Shown here in pieces: positions 26,111 to 36,766 of a stretch of DNA of 64,000 bases. Positions within the stretch are counted from its first letter, which is position 1. The number at the start of each line of letters is the position of its first letter. The position numbers and the translations under genes are program-made. Source of the stretch: Vibrio neptunius (lineage in GTDB: Bacteria > Pseudomonadota > Gammaproteobacteria > Enterobacterales > Vibrionaceae); contig CP079859.1 of assembly GCA_019339365.1 (NCBI GenBank), positions 1,922,001 through 1,986,000 of the forward strand, written 5' to 3'. The notes beneath the pieces are model-generated. The model was not told where the DNA came from. It worked only from the letters and a program-made list of their open reading frames with translations, and made no database searches.

Positions 26111-27316
26111 ATGTCTGATACTGCATTAGAGCAAACCAAAGCACCCCAAATCACTTTTCTTCTTTTTCTTGTTCTGGGTGCCATCGGCGCATTAACGCCA
26201 CTCGCTATTGATATGTACTTGCCCGCGATGCCGACCATCGCCCGTGACCTTGGTGTTGCGGATGGGGCAGTGCAAATTACTCTCACTATGTACACCGCCG
26301 GCTTTGCCATCGGTCAGTTGATTCACGGACCTCTTGCCGACAGTTATGGCCGTAGGCCAATTTTGATTCTCGGTGTGTTTTTCTTTGGTCTTGCTTCGGT
26401 TGTTAGTGCAACAACGACCGGAATTGAAGCATTGACTTTAGTCCGTACCGCACAAGGTTTTGCAGGTGCAGCGGCGGCTGTCATCATTCAAGCTGTTGTG
26501 CGTGACATGTTCGACCGCGAAGATTTCGCTCGTGCCATGTCATTTGTCACGTTAGTCATTACGATTGCGCCTTTGGTTGCCCCTATGATAGGCGGGCATA
26601 TTGCAGTTTGGTTTGGCTGGCGTGCGATTTTCTGGATTTTGGCTGCGTTTTCTGTGGTCGTGATCGCTCTGGTTTTGTTGAAAATTCCAGAGACATTGAG
26701 CGAAGAGAACAAGCAACCCCTTCGCTTTGGGACGACGATGCGTAACTATTTCCGTTTATGCAAGAATCCGGTCGCTATGGGCTTGATTCTATCTGGTTCG
26801 TTCTCTTTTGCTGGCATGTTCGCGTTTCTGACCGCAGGTTCATTCGTTTATATTGATATATATGGTGTGCAGCCGGACCACTTTGGTTATCTGTTTGCGT
26901 TGAATATTGTCGCGATGATCATTATGACTACCATCAATGGTCGTCTGGTGAAGAAGGTCGGCTCTCATTCCATGCTCAGATTCGGCTTGTTGGTCCAACT
27001 TGTTGCTGGGTTAGGCCTATTTGCGGGCTGGGTACTTGACCTAGGGCTGTGGGGCACTGTACCTTTCGTGGTCCTTTTCATTGGTACGTTGTCGACCATA
27101 GGTAGTAACACCATGGGCTTATTGCTGAGTGGCTATCCAGCGATGGCGGGCACGGCTTCTTCACTTGCAGGAACACTACGTTTTGGCACGGGGTCTGTGA
27201 TAGGTTTTGTCGTGGCAATATTGCCTGATGGGGCTACTTGGCCAATGATTACTGTTATGACGGCGTGTTCAATTCTGTCCGCCGCATTTTACTGGATATT
27301 TGGAAGAAAGGCGTAA
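26111..27316 (+). CDS. bcr: Bcr/CflA-family drug efflux transporter (MFS)
   Basis: The protein has 401 residues and 12 predicted spans. The N-terminus LTPLAIDMYLPAMPTIARDL and the motif A loop GPLADSYGRRPIL identify the DHA1 Bcr/CflA subgroup, which exports bicyclomycin, sulphonamides or amino acid derivatives by proton antiport. The frame is open from 26036, but AGGAG (26101-26105) supports ATG 26111. It follows rsuA as in E. coli. Its stop overlaps the start of the DUF2913 gene (TAATG), so the latter is translationally coupled. Confidence 0.9.
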   Translation: MSDTALEQTKAPQITFLLFLVLGAIGALTPLAIDMYLPAMPTIARDLGVADGAVQITLTMYTAGFAIGQLIHGPLADSYGRRPILILGVFFFGLASVVSATTTGIEALTLVRTAQGFAGAAAAVIIQAVVRDMFDREDFARAMSFVTLVITIAPLVAPMIGGHIAVWFGWRAIFWILAAFSVVVIALVLLKIPETLSEENKQPLRFGTTMRNYFRLCKNPVAMGLILSGSFSFAGMFAFLTAGSFVYIDIYGVQPDHFGYLFALNIVAMIIMTTINGRLVKKVGSHSMLRFGLLVQLVAGLGLFAGWVLDLGLWGTVPFVVLFIGTLSTIGSNTMGLLLSGYPAMAGTASSLAGTLRFGTGSVIGFVVAILPDGATWPMITVMTACSILSAAFYWIFGRKA

Positions 27317-27975
27317 TGTCTCAGTACACTGCTGAAATACAAAACTTGGTCAACTCCGCTTTGGAAGAGTTGGCCGCAGATCATAAATCAGGTAAGGCTG
27401 CGGATGCACCGGTAGCAAACAATCATTATCTGGTGCGTTGGGTGACTCGTGCTTTGAAATCACAGCGTTTTCATCGCTGTGTCGTTGACGACCTCACTCG
27501 TTGGCAAAAAGCGGGGCGCTCGAAAGGCAATCAGGCAGGATTAATGCCTACATTTCAGCGTATCTCTAAGTTTTACGCTGAGTTTTTCCCTCAAGGGGAA
27601 GCGGAGCGAGTGATTACAGACAGTGAAATCAACCAGTTTATCGACCAGATGGAAGAGAGTGGCTGGGAGATCTCGACCTCGGAGCCGCTTCTTAACTGCG
27701 GTAAAGTTCAGATATTTACTGAAGGCCCAAACTCGTTCGCGTTGTGCACGAATCAGTGCGATGACTGTTTCGACGGAGAAAGACTGATTAAGCCAATGAG
27801 TTGGTTTGTGCGTGGTAATCACGCACAATTTGTTGAAAAAGCATCGGCAGCAGGTTTCATGCTGCATAAGATCACCGACTACAAGTCAAACGTTAAGTAC
27901 CACGGGGAGTATCTGGTTTATCCAGGCAACCAAGGAAATCACTTGGCTGAGATTCCAATTGGTTATCCAGCATAG
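27316..27975 (+). CDS. DUF2913 family protein
   Basis: The protein has 219 residues and is soluble. It starts MSQYTAEIQNLVNSALEEL on the TAATG overlap with the transporter gene. It contains HYLVRWVTRALKSQRFHRCV, GNQAGLMPTFQRISKFY and paired Cys (CTNQCDDC). Proteins of this kind are labelled DUF2913 in vibrios and Aeromonas, with no known function. It is probably co-transcribed with bcr. A symmetrical terminator follows and serves also the convergent SDR gene. Confidence 0.7.
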   Translation: MSQYTAEIQNLVNSALEELAADHKSGKAADAPVANNHYLVRWVTRALKSQRFHRCVVDDLTRWQKAGRSKGNQAGLMPTFQRISKFYAEFFPQGEAERVITDSEINQFIDQMEESGWEISTSEPLLNCGKVQIFTEGPNSFALCTNQCDDCFDGERLIKPMSWFVRGNHAQFVEKASAAGFMLHKITDYKSNVKYHGEYLVYPGNQGNHLAEIPIGYPA

Positions 27976-27996
27976 CTCGCTGTGCATTTTGATTAG

Positions 27997-28025
27997 AAAA
28001 GAGCTTCCATTAGGGAAGCTCTTTT
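27997..28025. terminator. Bidirectional terminator
   Basis: AAAAGAGCTTCC (27997-28008) pairs with GGAAGCTCTTTT (28014-28025). It serves the DUF2913 gene on + and the SDR/DUF2867 gene on -, whose stop codon (28010-28012) lies in the loop. Confidence 0.85.
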
Positions 28026-29445
28026 GCTTTTCGGACAATGGCTTTCACCATGCCTTTAAATATAAATAAATGCGCAGGTATCATGGCGAACCAGTAAAGT
28101 AAACCTCTTAAACCTTGCGGATGCCACCATGCTCTAACAATCAGTCTGCGTTTGCTGCCTAAGTCTTCCAATGAAAATTCCAAGCGCCCTAGGCCTGGCC
28201 CTTTCATGCCAAACAGCAGGGACAGAAAGTGTTCTCTTTCACAGCGAATCACTTTCCAAGAGTCAATATAGTCGCCCACTTGTAACTCTGGCCCAGGTGG
28301 AGAGCGCCGGACAGGTCGTCCTCCGCCAAAAAACAGATCGAGCCACTCCCTTATACGCCACATCAGGTTGGCAAAAAAAGTAACCCTCTTTTCTGCTACC
28401 AATTTGCTTGATTACTTCCCATAGTTGTTCTGAGCTTAAATCCGTTTCTATACTGGCCCCCGTCTGTTTTGGGTAGTAGCCATAGCCAGCTTGCCAGCGC
28501 TTAAGAGCCGCTGGGTCGAAGCCCCAGACTTCGCTGCGAACAAAATGACCTTCTTCGTCGATGCTTTTTCTGACCATTTGCTCGTAACTGACCAGTGCTT
28601 GAGGGTAGCGTTGATGGATCTCTTCGGAGTTGGCAATAAAATCGTGTTCTAAGCCTGACAACAGCGCCGCCCCTATACTGGAAGGAACGGAAGTGATGAT
28701 GCCTAGCCAGCGCGATGCGAGCTGAGGAGTGAGAAAAGATGTGGACCACAACTTGATAGGTTTTTGAATTACGGCGCTGATGGTTTCGAATTGGTCACGA
28801 TAACTCAGTGTATCTGGTCCTCCAACTTCGTAAAGTGCGTGACAGGTTGGGGATTCCTCGATAAGCGACAACAAGTAATGATTGAGGTTTTCCAATGCAA
28901 TAGGGTTGGCTTTCGAGTCGACCCATTTCGGAGTGATCAAGAGGGGCATGTTGTAGACAAAGTCTCTCATGATCTCAAACGCCGCAGAACCAGGGCCTAT
29001 AATGACACCCGCTCGAAGTTCGGTGACGGGTATACCTGCTTTACGAATAATATCGCCGGTCATTCGACGTGCTTTCAGGTGTTCCGAATTGCCAGTCTGG
29101 GGTTGAATTGCACTGAGATAGATCACGTGTTTAACATGACTGTTCTTCAAGGCGGAAGAGAAGTGCTCAGCAAGAGATATTTCATATTCAAGAAAGTCAT
29201 GCCCATGAGCCATCCCATGAACTAAAAAGTAGATGACCTCATATTCTGGTACAACGCGCAGTGTTTCCTCTTGGTCTGCTAAGTCAAGATAAATCAATTC
29301 TAGATTTGGGTGGGCAGTGACCCGTGCTTTCAAATACTCTATCTGACGAGCGGCTGCCGTCACATGATAGCCTTTGCGACACAGTTGAAGCAGTAACTGC
29401 GATCCCACATAGCCGGATGCGCCGAGCACTAGTACTTTTTTTCAT
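28010..29445 (-). CDS. SDR/NmrA-type oxidoreductase with DUF2867 domain, two frameshifts
   Basis: Corrected, the protein is about 478 residues. The N-terminal Rossmann fold starts MKKVLVLGASGYVGSQLL, continues with YLSAIQPQTG and ELRAGVIIGPGSAAFE, and is followed by a DUF2867 domain (GDYIDSWKVI, LRGLLYWFAMIPAH). As read it is broken twice by T/A runs: seven A after the ATG (+ strand 29436-29442; six restores the glycine loop) and seven T (+ strand 28373-28379; six restores EGYFFANLMWRIREWL). Both are homopolymers, so sequencing error is likely. It is probably an NAD(P)-dependent membrane-associated reductase of unknown substrate, standing alone and divergent from the MATE gene. Confidence 0.82.
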
Positions 29446-29548
29446 CTCGACCCCTTATTAATAGTATGGTTTATGTGCAAAGCTGATCATATAATAAACA
29501 TTATGTTTTTTCCTTTTCTATCATGATGTTGTCGTTCGAGGTGAGTAA

Positions 29549-30925
29549 TTGAGCACGGTCTCACAGATTCTATTCCATACCCGTGGCGAGTTTTTGCGAC
29601 GGATGATTGCCATTGCACTGCCTATTACGCTGCAAAGTATCATGTTCTCTAGCCGCAGTTTAGTGGACGTTCTCATGTTAGGGCAACTCGGTGAGGCAGA
29701 GATCGCAGCCGTCGGTGTTGCCGCAAGAGCGACCTTTGTCACCACGATTATGTTAGTGGGAGTGACAACAGGCGGCGCTTTATTAACGGCTCAATATTGG
29801 GGGGCGGCCGATCGTCAAGGGGTCAAGGAAAGTACGGCTCTAACTTGGCTGGTAGCAATGATTTTTGCGGTGTTTACCGTCATGCTATTTGTTTTGTTTC
29901 CGAGTGAAATCATGTCTCTGGCCACTGACTCTCAGGAAGTGAACCAGTTGGGCAGCCAGTACTTGGTGATCACCGCTGTCACCATGTTTGCGGTTGCCTG
30001 CGTAGCCAGTATGTCCGTTGGTCTTCGCTCAATGCACAAACCTGGCATTAGTACCTTTTTTAGTGGTATCGGGATCGTATCCAATATTCTCCTCAATTGG
30101 GTGTTCATTTTCGGCAAGCTGGGAGTTCCAGCTATGGGCATTAAAGGTGCAGCAATCGCTACAGTGTTAAGCGGAGCGATTGAAGTGGCGACGTTGTTTG
30201 GCTATATCTACGCCAAAAAGCATCTGCTGGCTTTCGGGGTAAATGATCTTAAAGCGGTCATTCAATGGCAAAGGGTAGTGAGATTTCTGACACTTTCTTT
30301 ACCTACCACATTTAACTTTCTCGCTTGGGCTGGTGGGTTGTTCGCCTACCACGCGATCATGGGGCAGTCTGGTGTTCAAGGGCTTGCTGCATTGTCTGTG
30401 CTATCACCAGTAGAGTCGATTGCGCTGGCACTGTTAATTGGGATGTCCAATGCAGCAGCGGTATTGGTGGGGAATCAGATCGGTGCCAAGAACTATGAGG
30501 CGGTCTATTTTCAGGCGATTGGAATGACTATACTCAGTTTGATTGTGGGGGTCGTTGTTGCGTTGCTCTTGTACTTATGTCAAGGGTTAGTGCTTGACAC
30601 CTTTAGTGCATTAACTGAGGAGACTCGGGCCCTAGCAGAAAAGTTTATGGTTATTTTATGCTTCGGTATTGTTTTACGCTCAATTCCTATGATGGTGATT
30701 GTTGGTGTCCTTAGAGCAGGTGGCGACGTGAAGTTTTGTCTATACCAAGATTTGATTGCTCAGTGGCTGATTGGTATTCCACTCGCCGCCTTTGCCGCTA
30801 TTGTTCTAGGGTGGCAGCCAGAATGGGTTTTCTTACTCTTCTTAACAGAAGAAGTGATCAAATGGGGAGGGTCTTTGTATAGAATGAAAACTCAACGTTG
30901 GATGAAAAATTTGATCGAAAATTAG
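29549..30925 (+). CDS. MATE-family efflux transporter
   Basis: The protein has 458 residues with 12 predicted spans in two homologous halves. PITLQSIMFSSRSLVDVLMLGQLG is the N-terminal MATE signature and SVLSPVESIALALLIGMSNAAAVLVGNQIGA the equivalent of the second half. It exchanges Na+ or H+ for cationic drugs. The start is TTG 29549 with GAGGTGA (29538-29544) at proper distance; no better ATG is available before the first span. It is a single gene divergent from the SDR gene, with a downstream A/T-rich gap before the ABC operon. Confidence 0.9.
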   Translation: MSTVSQILFHTRGEFLRRMIAIALPITLQSIMFSSRSLVDVLMLGQLGEAEIAAVGVAARATFVTTIMLVGVTTGGALLTAQYWGAADRQGVKESTALTWLVAMIFAVFTVMLFVLFPSEIMSLATDSQEVNQLGSQYLVITAVTMFAVACVASMSVGLRSMHKPGISTFFSGIGIVSNILLNWVFIFGKLGVPAMGIKGAAIATVLSGAIEVATLFGYIYAKKHLLAFGVNDLKAVIQWQRVVRFLTLSLPTTFNFLAWAGGLFAYHAIMGQSGVQGLAALSVLSPVESIALALLIGMSNAAAVLVGNQIGAKNYEAVYFQAIGMTILSLIVGVVVALLLYLCQGLVLDTFSALTEETRALAEKFMVILCFGIVLRSIPMMVIVGVLRAGGDVKFCLYQDLIAQWLIGIPLAAFAAIVLGWQPEWVFLLFLTEEVIKWGGSLYRMKTQRWMKNLIEN

Positions 30926-31048
30926 ACGTGAATCGTCCAGAAGATGTGTTTTGATGCATATCTTGTGATCCAGTATCCAAAATACTTCCTCCAAGCGTGG
31001 TTTTAGTGTAGATTCACAGTCCAATTTTGAACGATTGCGAGACTTTTA

Positions 31049-31720
31049 ATGCTGCAACTAACAGACCTATGTAAAGGGTATGTGGATGGAGGTGAATTTC
31101 ACCCTGTCTTGCAAGGTGCTGAGTTGGCATTAGAACAAGGCGAACAAGTGGCTCTGATGGGCGAAAGTGGCTCTGGAAAGAGTACTTTGCTGAATTTGAT
31201 TGCGGGTCTAGATACCGTCGACTCCGGTGAAATTTGGTTTCCTAACTTCTCTATGCATGAGATCGCAGAAACTAAACGTACTGCTTATCGCCGCAATAAT
31301 ATTGGGCTTATCTTCCAACAGTTTAATTTATTGCCAACACTGAACGTTGCGGACAACATTCGCTTCTGTCGTCAGTTGAAGGGGCTGCCTGAAGATAAGG
31401 GATTGTGGCGTCAGATCCTTTCTGCATTGGACTTAATGCCGCTGCTAGGTCGTTATCCAGAAGAGGTGTCTGGTGGTCAGCAACAGAGAGCCGCCATTGC
31501 CCGAGCACTTTACATGGAACCGAAGATTTTACTGGCGGACGAACCGACTGGTAGCCTTGACGAACGTAACGCAGAAGCGGTTATGCGTCTTTTGACTTCC
31601 TTGACCCGCCAGTTGGATTGTACCTTGTTGCTGGTTACACACAGTGAGCGGGTTGCAGAGCATATGGAAGGCCGAGTTCGCCTTCAAGGAGGGCAACTTC
31701 ATGTTATGGCCCGTAGTTAA
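31049..31720 (+). CDS. ABC transporter ATP-binding protein, AttE/LolD-like
   Basis: The protein has 223 residues. Walker A GESGSGKST, signature VSGGQQQR, Walker B ILLADEPTG and the H-loop TH are present, and the MacB/LolD-type insertion is typical of exporters with FtsX-like permeases. It overlaps the permease gene by 20 bases. With the permease and a CrtC/AttH-like protein it forms the vibrio three-gene counterpart of the AttEFGH system first described in Agrobacterium. The substrate is unknown; mechanotransmission at the inner membrane is the general mode of this ABC class. Confidence 0.85.
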   Translation: MLQLTDLCKGYVDGGEFHPVLQGAELALEQGEQVALMGESGSGKSTLLNLIAGLDTVDSGEIWFPNFSMHEIAETKRTAYRRNNIGLIFQQFNLLPTLNVADNIRFCRQLKGLPEDKGLWRQILSALDLMPLLGRYPEEVSGGQQQRAAIARALYMEPKILLADEPTGSLDERNAEAVMRLLTSLTRQLDCTLLLVTHSERVAEHMEGRVRLQGGQLHVMARS

Positions 31721-34154
31721 AGCGCTGCTTGGCCACTACAGACGTTACCCTTTTCAAATCCTTCTTGTCTGGCTTGGTCTTACGTTAGGTGTCTCTCTTC
31801 TAGTTGGTGTCACTTCTATCAATGATCACGCCAGAAAAAGTTACGAAAACGGTGAAAAACTTTTCTCAAACCCCCTCCCTTACCGTATTCGTCCTAAACA
31901 TGTAACCAACAAGATCCCTCAGGGTTTTTATGTCCAGCTTCGCCGTGATGGATTCAACCAGTGTGCACCATTTGAAAGCCTTCGAGTACGCATGGCGAAT
32001 GGTACGGATCTCTCTTTAGTTGGTGTGGACACAGTGGCCATGCTCCAGTTCCGTCCGACAACGGTCCTAAAAGATTTCTCTGCGCTACAGCTAATGAACA
32101 GTCCGTATCCTATCTTGGTGAGTTCAGATCTTGCGGCCCACATGAAGTGGCAAGATAACGATTTCATCCATCTGAGCGATGGCAGTAAATTAGGCCCGAT
32201 TATTGTTGATACACAAGATAGGTTAAACGGTACTCGAATCATTGCGGATATTTCTTTACTGCGCATGCTGGAAAGGAGCTCCGGTATCTCGGTTATTGCG
32301 TGTGGGGAGATGCCTGCTGAGAAGTTGGCCCGTTTAAAAGAGTATCTGCCGAATGGCATGAGTATGGTTCGCAACACGCGTGCAGAACTCGAGTCTCTGA
32401 CGCAAGCTTTTCATATGAACCTTAGTGCGATGGGGATGCTGGCATTCTTGGTGGGTCTCTTTATTTTCTACCAAGCGATGTCTTTATCTCTAACTCAAAG
32501 GCAGCCTTTGGTGGGGGCAATGCGCCAGACAGGCGTCTCTGGGTGGCAGTTAGGCAAAGCCCTGTGTTTGGAGCTTTTGGTACTTATTTTGGTGAGTTGG
32601 GTTTGCGGTAATCTGCTTGGTATTTTGCTTGCTAACCAGCTTATTCCAGCGGTCTCCGCTAGTCTGGGCGATTTGTATGATGCCAATGTAGGTCTGTTGA
32701 TCTCATGGAGTTGGAAGTCGAGTGTCTATAGCCTTTACATGACGATACTTGGTGCTTTCATTGCTTGTGCTTGGCCGTTGGTACGTTTGTTAAGAGCTCA
32801 GCCCATCCGATTAACTGCTCGTTTATCATTAGTTCGCTTCGCTGGTACCGAGTTTTTCATTCAGGCATTGATAGCGTGTGCGTTGTGTGTCGCCGCGATT
32901 GCGATTTACCAAGCACCTCAGACTCAGGAATCTGGTTTTGCAATCATAGGCTTAATGTTGTTAAGCGTTGCCTTGTTTACGCCTTACCTGATTTGGAAAG
33001 TTTTCGATGGTCTTTCTTATTCACTCAAATGGGTAAAGCTCCGTTGGTTCTTTGCTGATGCTGCTGCCAGTATGAGTTATCGTGGTGTGGCGACCATGGC
33101 TTTCATGTTGGCCATGGCGGCTAATATTGGTGTTGAAACCATGGTGGGCAGTTTCCGTGATACGACTGATAAGTGGCTGAGCCAACGTTTAGCTGCCGAT
33201 CTATACATCTACCCCAATAATAGTGCTGCGGCTCGTATGAGTGGTTGGTTGGCCAAACAACCTGAAGTTAATTCTGTTTGGTGGCGCTGGGAAAAAGAAG
33301 TCAACTCGAATAAAGGGGTGCTTCAGGTGGTCAGCACTGGTGCTTCAGAAGGTGAGTTGAATGCGCTCACTGTCAAGCTAGGGATCCCTGACTACTGGTA
33401 TCATCTTCATCATTCGAAAGGTGTGATGATCAGTGAGTCTATGGCGCTCAAACTTGGCATTCGCCCCGGCGATTACATAGATTTGTCTGGCAAGCTAGGG
33501 CAAAACTGGCAAGTGGTGGGGGTTTACTACGATTACGGTAACCCGTATAACCAAGTTTTGCTGTCACATCGAAACTGGTTGTATGCCTTTGCAGGAGGCG
33601 GTAGCGTCGCTTTAGGTGCTGTACTAAAAGATGGCGTTAATTCCGTTGGCCTCAAACGGCGCATGGAGTCTGTTTTCCGTTTGAGTTCGGAGCGTGTTTT
33701 CGACAACAGTCATATCCACAAACAAGCGATGCGAGTGTTTGATCGAACCTTCTCTATTGCCGACACCTTAGGTAACATTACATTGATTATCGCTGTATTC
33801 GGTATTTTCTTTGCGACGGTTGCCGGTGAGGTATCGCGTCAGCGTCATGTTTCTTTGCTGCGATGTCTAGGCATGTCAGGTAAAGAACTTGTTGTCATGG
33901 GTGGCTTGCAGCTGTTTGTCTTTGGTGCTGTATCGATATTGATTGCACTGCCACTCGGGCTCGCTTTGGCTAATTTAGTCGTGGATATCGTGATAAGACA
34001 ATCTTTCGGCTGGACACTTGAACTACAAATAATTCCAGATGCGTATCTTAATACGTTTTTGATGGCGATGGGGTCGTTAATGATGGCAGGTGCACTACCG
34101 GTACTTCGTATGATTCGAAATACGCCCATGAAGTCACTCAGGGACGCATTGTAA
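31701..34154 (+). CDS. FtsX-like ABC permease, AttF/AttG-like
   Basis: The protein has 817 residues. One span near the N-terminus (ILLVWLGLTLGVSLLVGV) is followed by a large periplasmic domain, then an FtsX-like group of spans, a central pair and the C-terminal FtsX block (IAVFGIFFATVAGEVSRQRHVSLLRCLGMS...LALANLVVDIVI). It appears to join what are two permeases (AttF and AttG) in Agrobacterium. ATG 31701 is within the ATPase gene and preceded by AAGGAGGG. The stop is directly followed by the ATG of the AttH-like gene, so all three are one operon. Confidence 0.8.
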   Translation: MLWPVVKALLGHYRRYPFQILLVWLGLTLGVSLLVGVTSINDHARKSYENGEKLFSNPLPYRIRPKHVTNKIPQGFYVQLRRDGFNQCAPFESLRVRMANGTDLSLVGVDTVAMLQFRPTTVLKDFSALQLMNSPYPILVSSDLAAHMKWQDNDFIHLSDGSKLGPIIVDTQDRLNGTRIIADISLLRMLERSSGISVIACGEMPAEKLARLKEYLPNGMSMVRNTRAELESLTQAFHMNLSAMGMLAFLVGLFIFYQAMSLSLTQRQPLVGAMRQTGVSGWQLGKALCLELLVLILVSWVCGNLLGILLANQLIPAVSASLGDLYDANVGLLISWSWKSSVYSLYMTILGAFIACAWPLVRLLRAQPIRLTARLSLVRFAGTEFFIQALIACALCVAAIAIYQAPQTQESGFAIIGLMLLSVALFTPYLIWKVFDGLSYSLKWVKLRWFFADAAASMSYRGVATMAFMLAMAANIGVETMVGSFRDTTDKWLSQRLAADLYIYPNNSAAARMSGWLAKQPEVNSVWWRWEKEVNSNKGVLQVVSTGASEGELNALTVKLGIPDYWYHLHHSKGVMISESMALKLGIRPGDYIDLSGKLGQNWQVVGVYYDYGNPYNQVLLSHRNWLYAFAGGGSVALGAVLKDGVNSVGLKRRMESVFRLSSERVFDNSHIHKQAMRVFDRTFSIADTLGNITLIIAVFGIFFATVAGEVSRQRHVSLLRCLGMSGKELVVMGGLQLFVFGAVSILIALPLGLALANLVVDIVIRQSFGWTLELQIIPDAYLNTFLMAMGSLMMAGALPVLRMIRNTPMKSLRDAL

Positions 34155-35268
34155 ATGAGAAAATCAGTCATTATTCGGTGTTTTTTGCTGCTTACAGCAG
34201 CAGGTGTGATTGCTTGGACGATGTGTTACCGATTCAACTTGACGTCTGAAGTCACCAGCAAAGACTTAGCGAATACGGTCATCCAGTCGGGTACAACACA
34301 AGTTTTTGAACCTGTTTTACCTAGTATTCCTGTTAAAGTTCCTCAAGACTTTCGCTTTCACAATGAGTACCAGCACGAATGGTGGCATTTTTTTTGCTAA
34401 CGTCAGAGACGAGAATGGCAAGCTATACGGCATCCAATGGAGCTATTTTCGAGTTGCAATGGATGACAGAGAAGGTTTAGGTTGGCAAAGCCCTCAACTA
34501 TACATCTCTCACGTGGTGGTCTCGAATAAAGATAAGATCTGGAAAGAACAGCGGCTCGCGAGGGGAGGGATCGGTCAGGCTGGTATGACGAATCGACCGT
34601 TTCGTATTTGGATGGATAACTGGCTTTGGCGCTCAATAGGGGATAGCCCCTTTCCTGGGCAGTTGAGCGCGACGACAGATAGCTTTGATGTTCAATTGAA
34701 AGCCTTTGCTTACGGGCCGTACGTCTTACCTGGTGACAAAGGGTACGTTGAAAAACATGATCTTATGCCTATTGCTTCGTATAACTTAACCACTCCGTTT
34801 GTTAAGGTCAAAGGCGCTCTCCGATTAGGTACACACAAGCTGATTCCAGTTGAGGGAGAGGCGTGGATGAGTAAGGAATGGGGTAGTGGCTTAATGGCAG
34901 AGGAGCAAAAAGGTTGGGATTGGTTTGTTGTTCATCTTGATCAGGAAACTAGCTTATCAATTAGTCGCTATCGCCATGCCCATCGTTCACCATACCTTTT
35001 TGGTGTCTTATCCCGTAAGAATGGCACAGTGGTCAACTTATCCGCCGAAGATATTACCATTGAACCCCATGACACCACGGTACTTAATAATGGAAAGCAA
35101 CTACCTTTGCAGTGGGATATCAAGATTCCGGAGTATAAAATTGATTTGACTACCCAGGTACTTAACCAAGAACTTTGGTTACCTTTCATCATTCCTTACT
35201 GGGAAGGACCCGTTCAAACTACGGGCAGTCATGAGGCAAAAGGGTTTATGCAGTTGACAGGATACTAA
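34155..35268 (+). CDS. AttH/CrtC-like lipocalin-fold protein, frameshifted
   Basis: Corrected length is about 370 residues. The N-terminal hydrophobic segment (CFLLLTAAGVIAWTM) exports or anchors it. The CrtC-type part has FHNEYQHEWW and later AWMSKEWGSG and GWDWFVVHLD, the AttH/hydroxyneurosporene synthase-like signature. An eight-T run at 34388-34395 breaks the frame; seven T give EWWHFFANVRDENGKLYGIQ. It is a homopolymer, so probably a sequencing error. It is translated immediately after the permease. In this family the protein likely handles a hydrophobic substrate for the ABC system; none is known. Confidence 0.8.
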
Positions 35269-35297
35269 TTTAAAGTAAGCCATTTAGTGACTCTTAG

Positions 35298-35331
35298 CGC
35301 AGTTTTTCATTGTCTGAAAAGCTGCGTTTTT
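35298..35331 (+). terminator. Terminator of the ABC operon
   Basis: CGCAGTTTTTCA (35298-35309) pairs with TGAAAAGCTGCG (35315-35326), one G-T pair, followed by TTTTTG. The remaining 190 bases up to nhaA are AT-rich and hold its promoter; no riboswitch is recognised. Confidence 0.75.
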
Positions 35332-35523
35332 GTTTGTGTTGGTAATTTTTTGATTTTACCTATACTTTTACGTATGGAATAAACGTTGCGTTGAAGTGTT
35401 TATATCGAAAATTCCGAAGTTAAACATCCAAACAAGCGATTTTTCCTGAAGAATCGATATATATAAACTCAACTCTATTCTTTGTTAATCGTTTATTAAC
35501 ATAAAAAATAAAAGGACGATATC

Positions 35524-36705
35524 ATGAGTGATATTTTTCGCGATTTCTTCAAAATGGAGTCAGCAGGAGGGATTCTCTTAGTCATCGCTGCTGCAATCGC
35601 AATGACCATTGCTAACACGCCACTGAACGAATCTTATCAGGCACTATTGCATTCTTATGTGTTTGGCATGTCTGTATCTCACTGGATTAATGATGGCCTA
35701 ATGGCTGTATTCTTCCTTCTCATCGGTTTAGAAGTAAAACGTGAACTTCTAGAGGGCGCGCTTAAATCCCGCGAAACTGCTATTTTCCCTGCTATTGCTG
35801 CTGTTGGTGGTATGTTAGCTCCGGCATTGGTTTATGTTGCATTCAACTACAGCAACTCTGAGGCAATTCAAGGCTGGGCGATTCCTGCTGCGACAGACAT
35901 CGCATTCGCTCTGGGTATCATGGCCTTGCTAGGAAAGCGTGTCCCTGTCAGCCTGAAGGTATTCCTACTTGCGCTGGCAATCATTGATGACTTAGGTGTT
36001 GTTGTCATTATCGCTCTGTTCTATACAGGAGACCTGTCGACTTCCGCATTAGCCGTCGGATTTGCCATGACCGCAGCCTTGTTCATTCTCAACTCGAGGA
36101 AGGTCACCAAATTGCTCCCCTATATGATAGTAGGTGCGATACTCTGGTTCGCGGTGCTGAAATCGGGAGTGCACGCAACACTAGCTGGTGTAGTGATAGG
36201 TTTTGCGATTCCTCTTAAAGGAAACAAAGGTGAGGGCTCTCCGCTCAAACACATGGAACATGCACTGCACCCGTACGTTGCTTTTGGTATTCTTCCAGTG
36301 TTTGCGTTTGCCAACGCAGGTATCTCTCTTGAGGGAATCTCGATGGAAGGACTGACTTCGATGCTCCCACTGGGTATTGCATTAGGGTTGTTGGTCGGTA
36401 AGCCTCTGGGTATCTTCAGCTTTAGCTGGGTTGCTGTTAAGTCAGGTGTAGCCAAATTGCCAGAAGGCATTACATTCAGACATATTTTCGCAGTATCGGT
36501 GTTGTGTGGTATCGGCTTCACCATGTCGATTTTCATCTCTTCGCTGGCCTTTGGTCCGGTTAACGCTGAGTTTGATACCTATGCGAGACTGGGCATCCTG
36601 ATGGGCTCGACGACCGCTGCGATTATAGGATACGTGCTACTGCACATTTCTTTACCAAAAAAGACAGTGCTGGCAGATAAGCCAGCAACCGAAACAAACC
36701 ACTAG
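35524..36705 (+). CDS. nhaA: Na+/H+ antiporter NhaA
   Basis: The protein has 393 residues and about 12 spans. It starts [19 protein letters not shown] as vibrio NhaA proteins do. The ion-binding aspartate pair lies in [17 protein letters not shown] (Asp163/Asp164 of E. coli), and the pH-sensor side includes [13 protein letters not shown]. It expels Na+ in exchange for protons at alkaline pH, important in marine bacteria. It is monocistronic, with AGGACG before the ATG and a strong terminator after it. No NhaR-type regulator gene is nearby. Confidence 0.95.
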   Translation: MSDIFRDFFKMESAGGILLVIAAAIAMTIANTPLNESYQALLHSYVFGMSVSHWINDGLMAVFFLLIGLEVKRELLEGALKSRETAIFPAIAAVGGMLAPALVYVAFNYSNSEAIQGWAIPAATDIAFALGIMALLGKRVPVSLKVFLLALAIIDDLGVVVIIALFYTGDLSTSALAVGFAMTAALFILNSRKVTKLLPYMIVGAILWFAVLKSGVHATLAGVVIGFAIPLKGNKGEGSPLKHMEHALHPYVAFGILPVFAFANAGISLEGISMEGLTSMLPLGIALGLLVGKPLGIFSFSWVAVKSGVAKLPEGITFRHIFAVSVLCGIGFTMSIFISSLAFGPVNAEFDTYARLGILMGSTTAAIIGYVLLHISLPKKTVLADKPATETNH

Positions 36706-36723
36706 CTCTCAACCAAGCAAAGT

Positions 36724-36755
36724 AAAGCCCCGATGTGAAAACATCGGGGCTTTTT
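36724..36755. terminator. Terminator of nhaA (bidirectional)
   Basis: AAAGCCCCGATGT-GAAA-ACATCGGGGCTTTTT, a perfect 13-base stem (36724-36736 with 36741-36753). It also closes the convergent OmpA-like gene. Confidence 0.92.
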
Positions 36756-36766
36756 CTATTCGCGGG

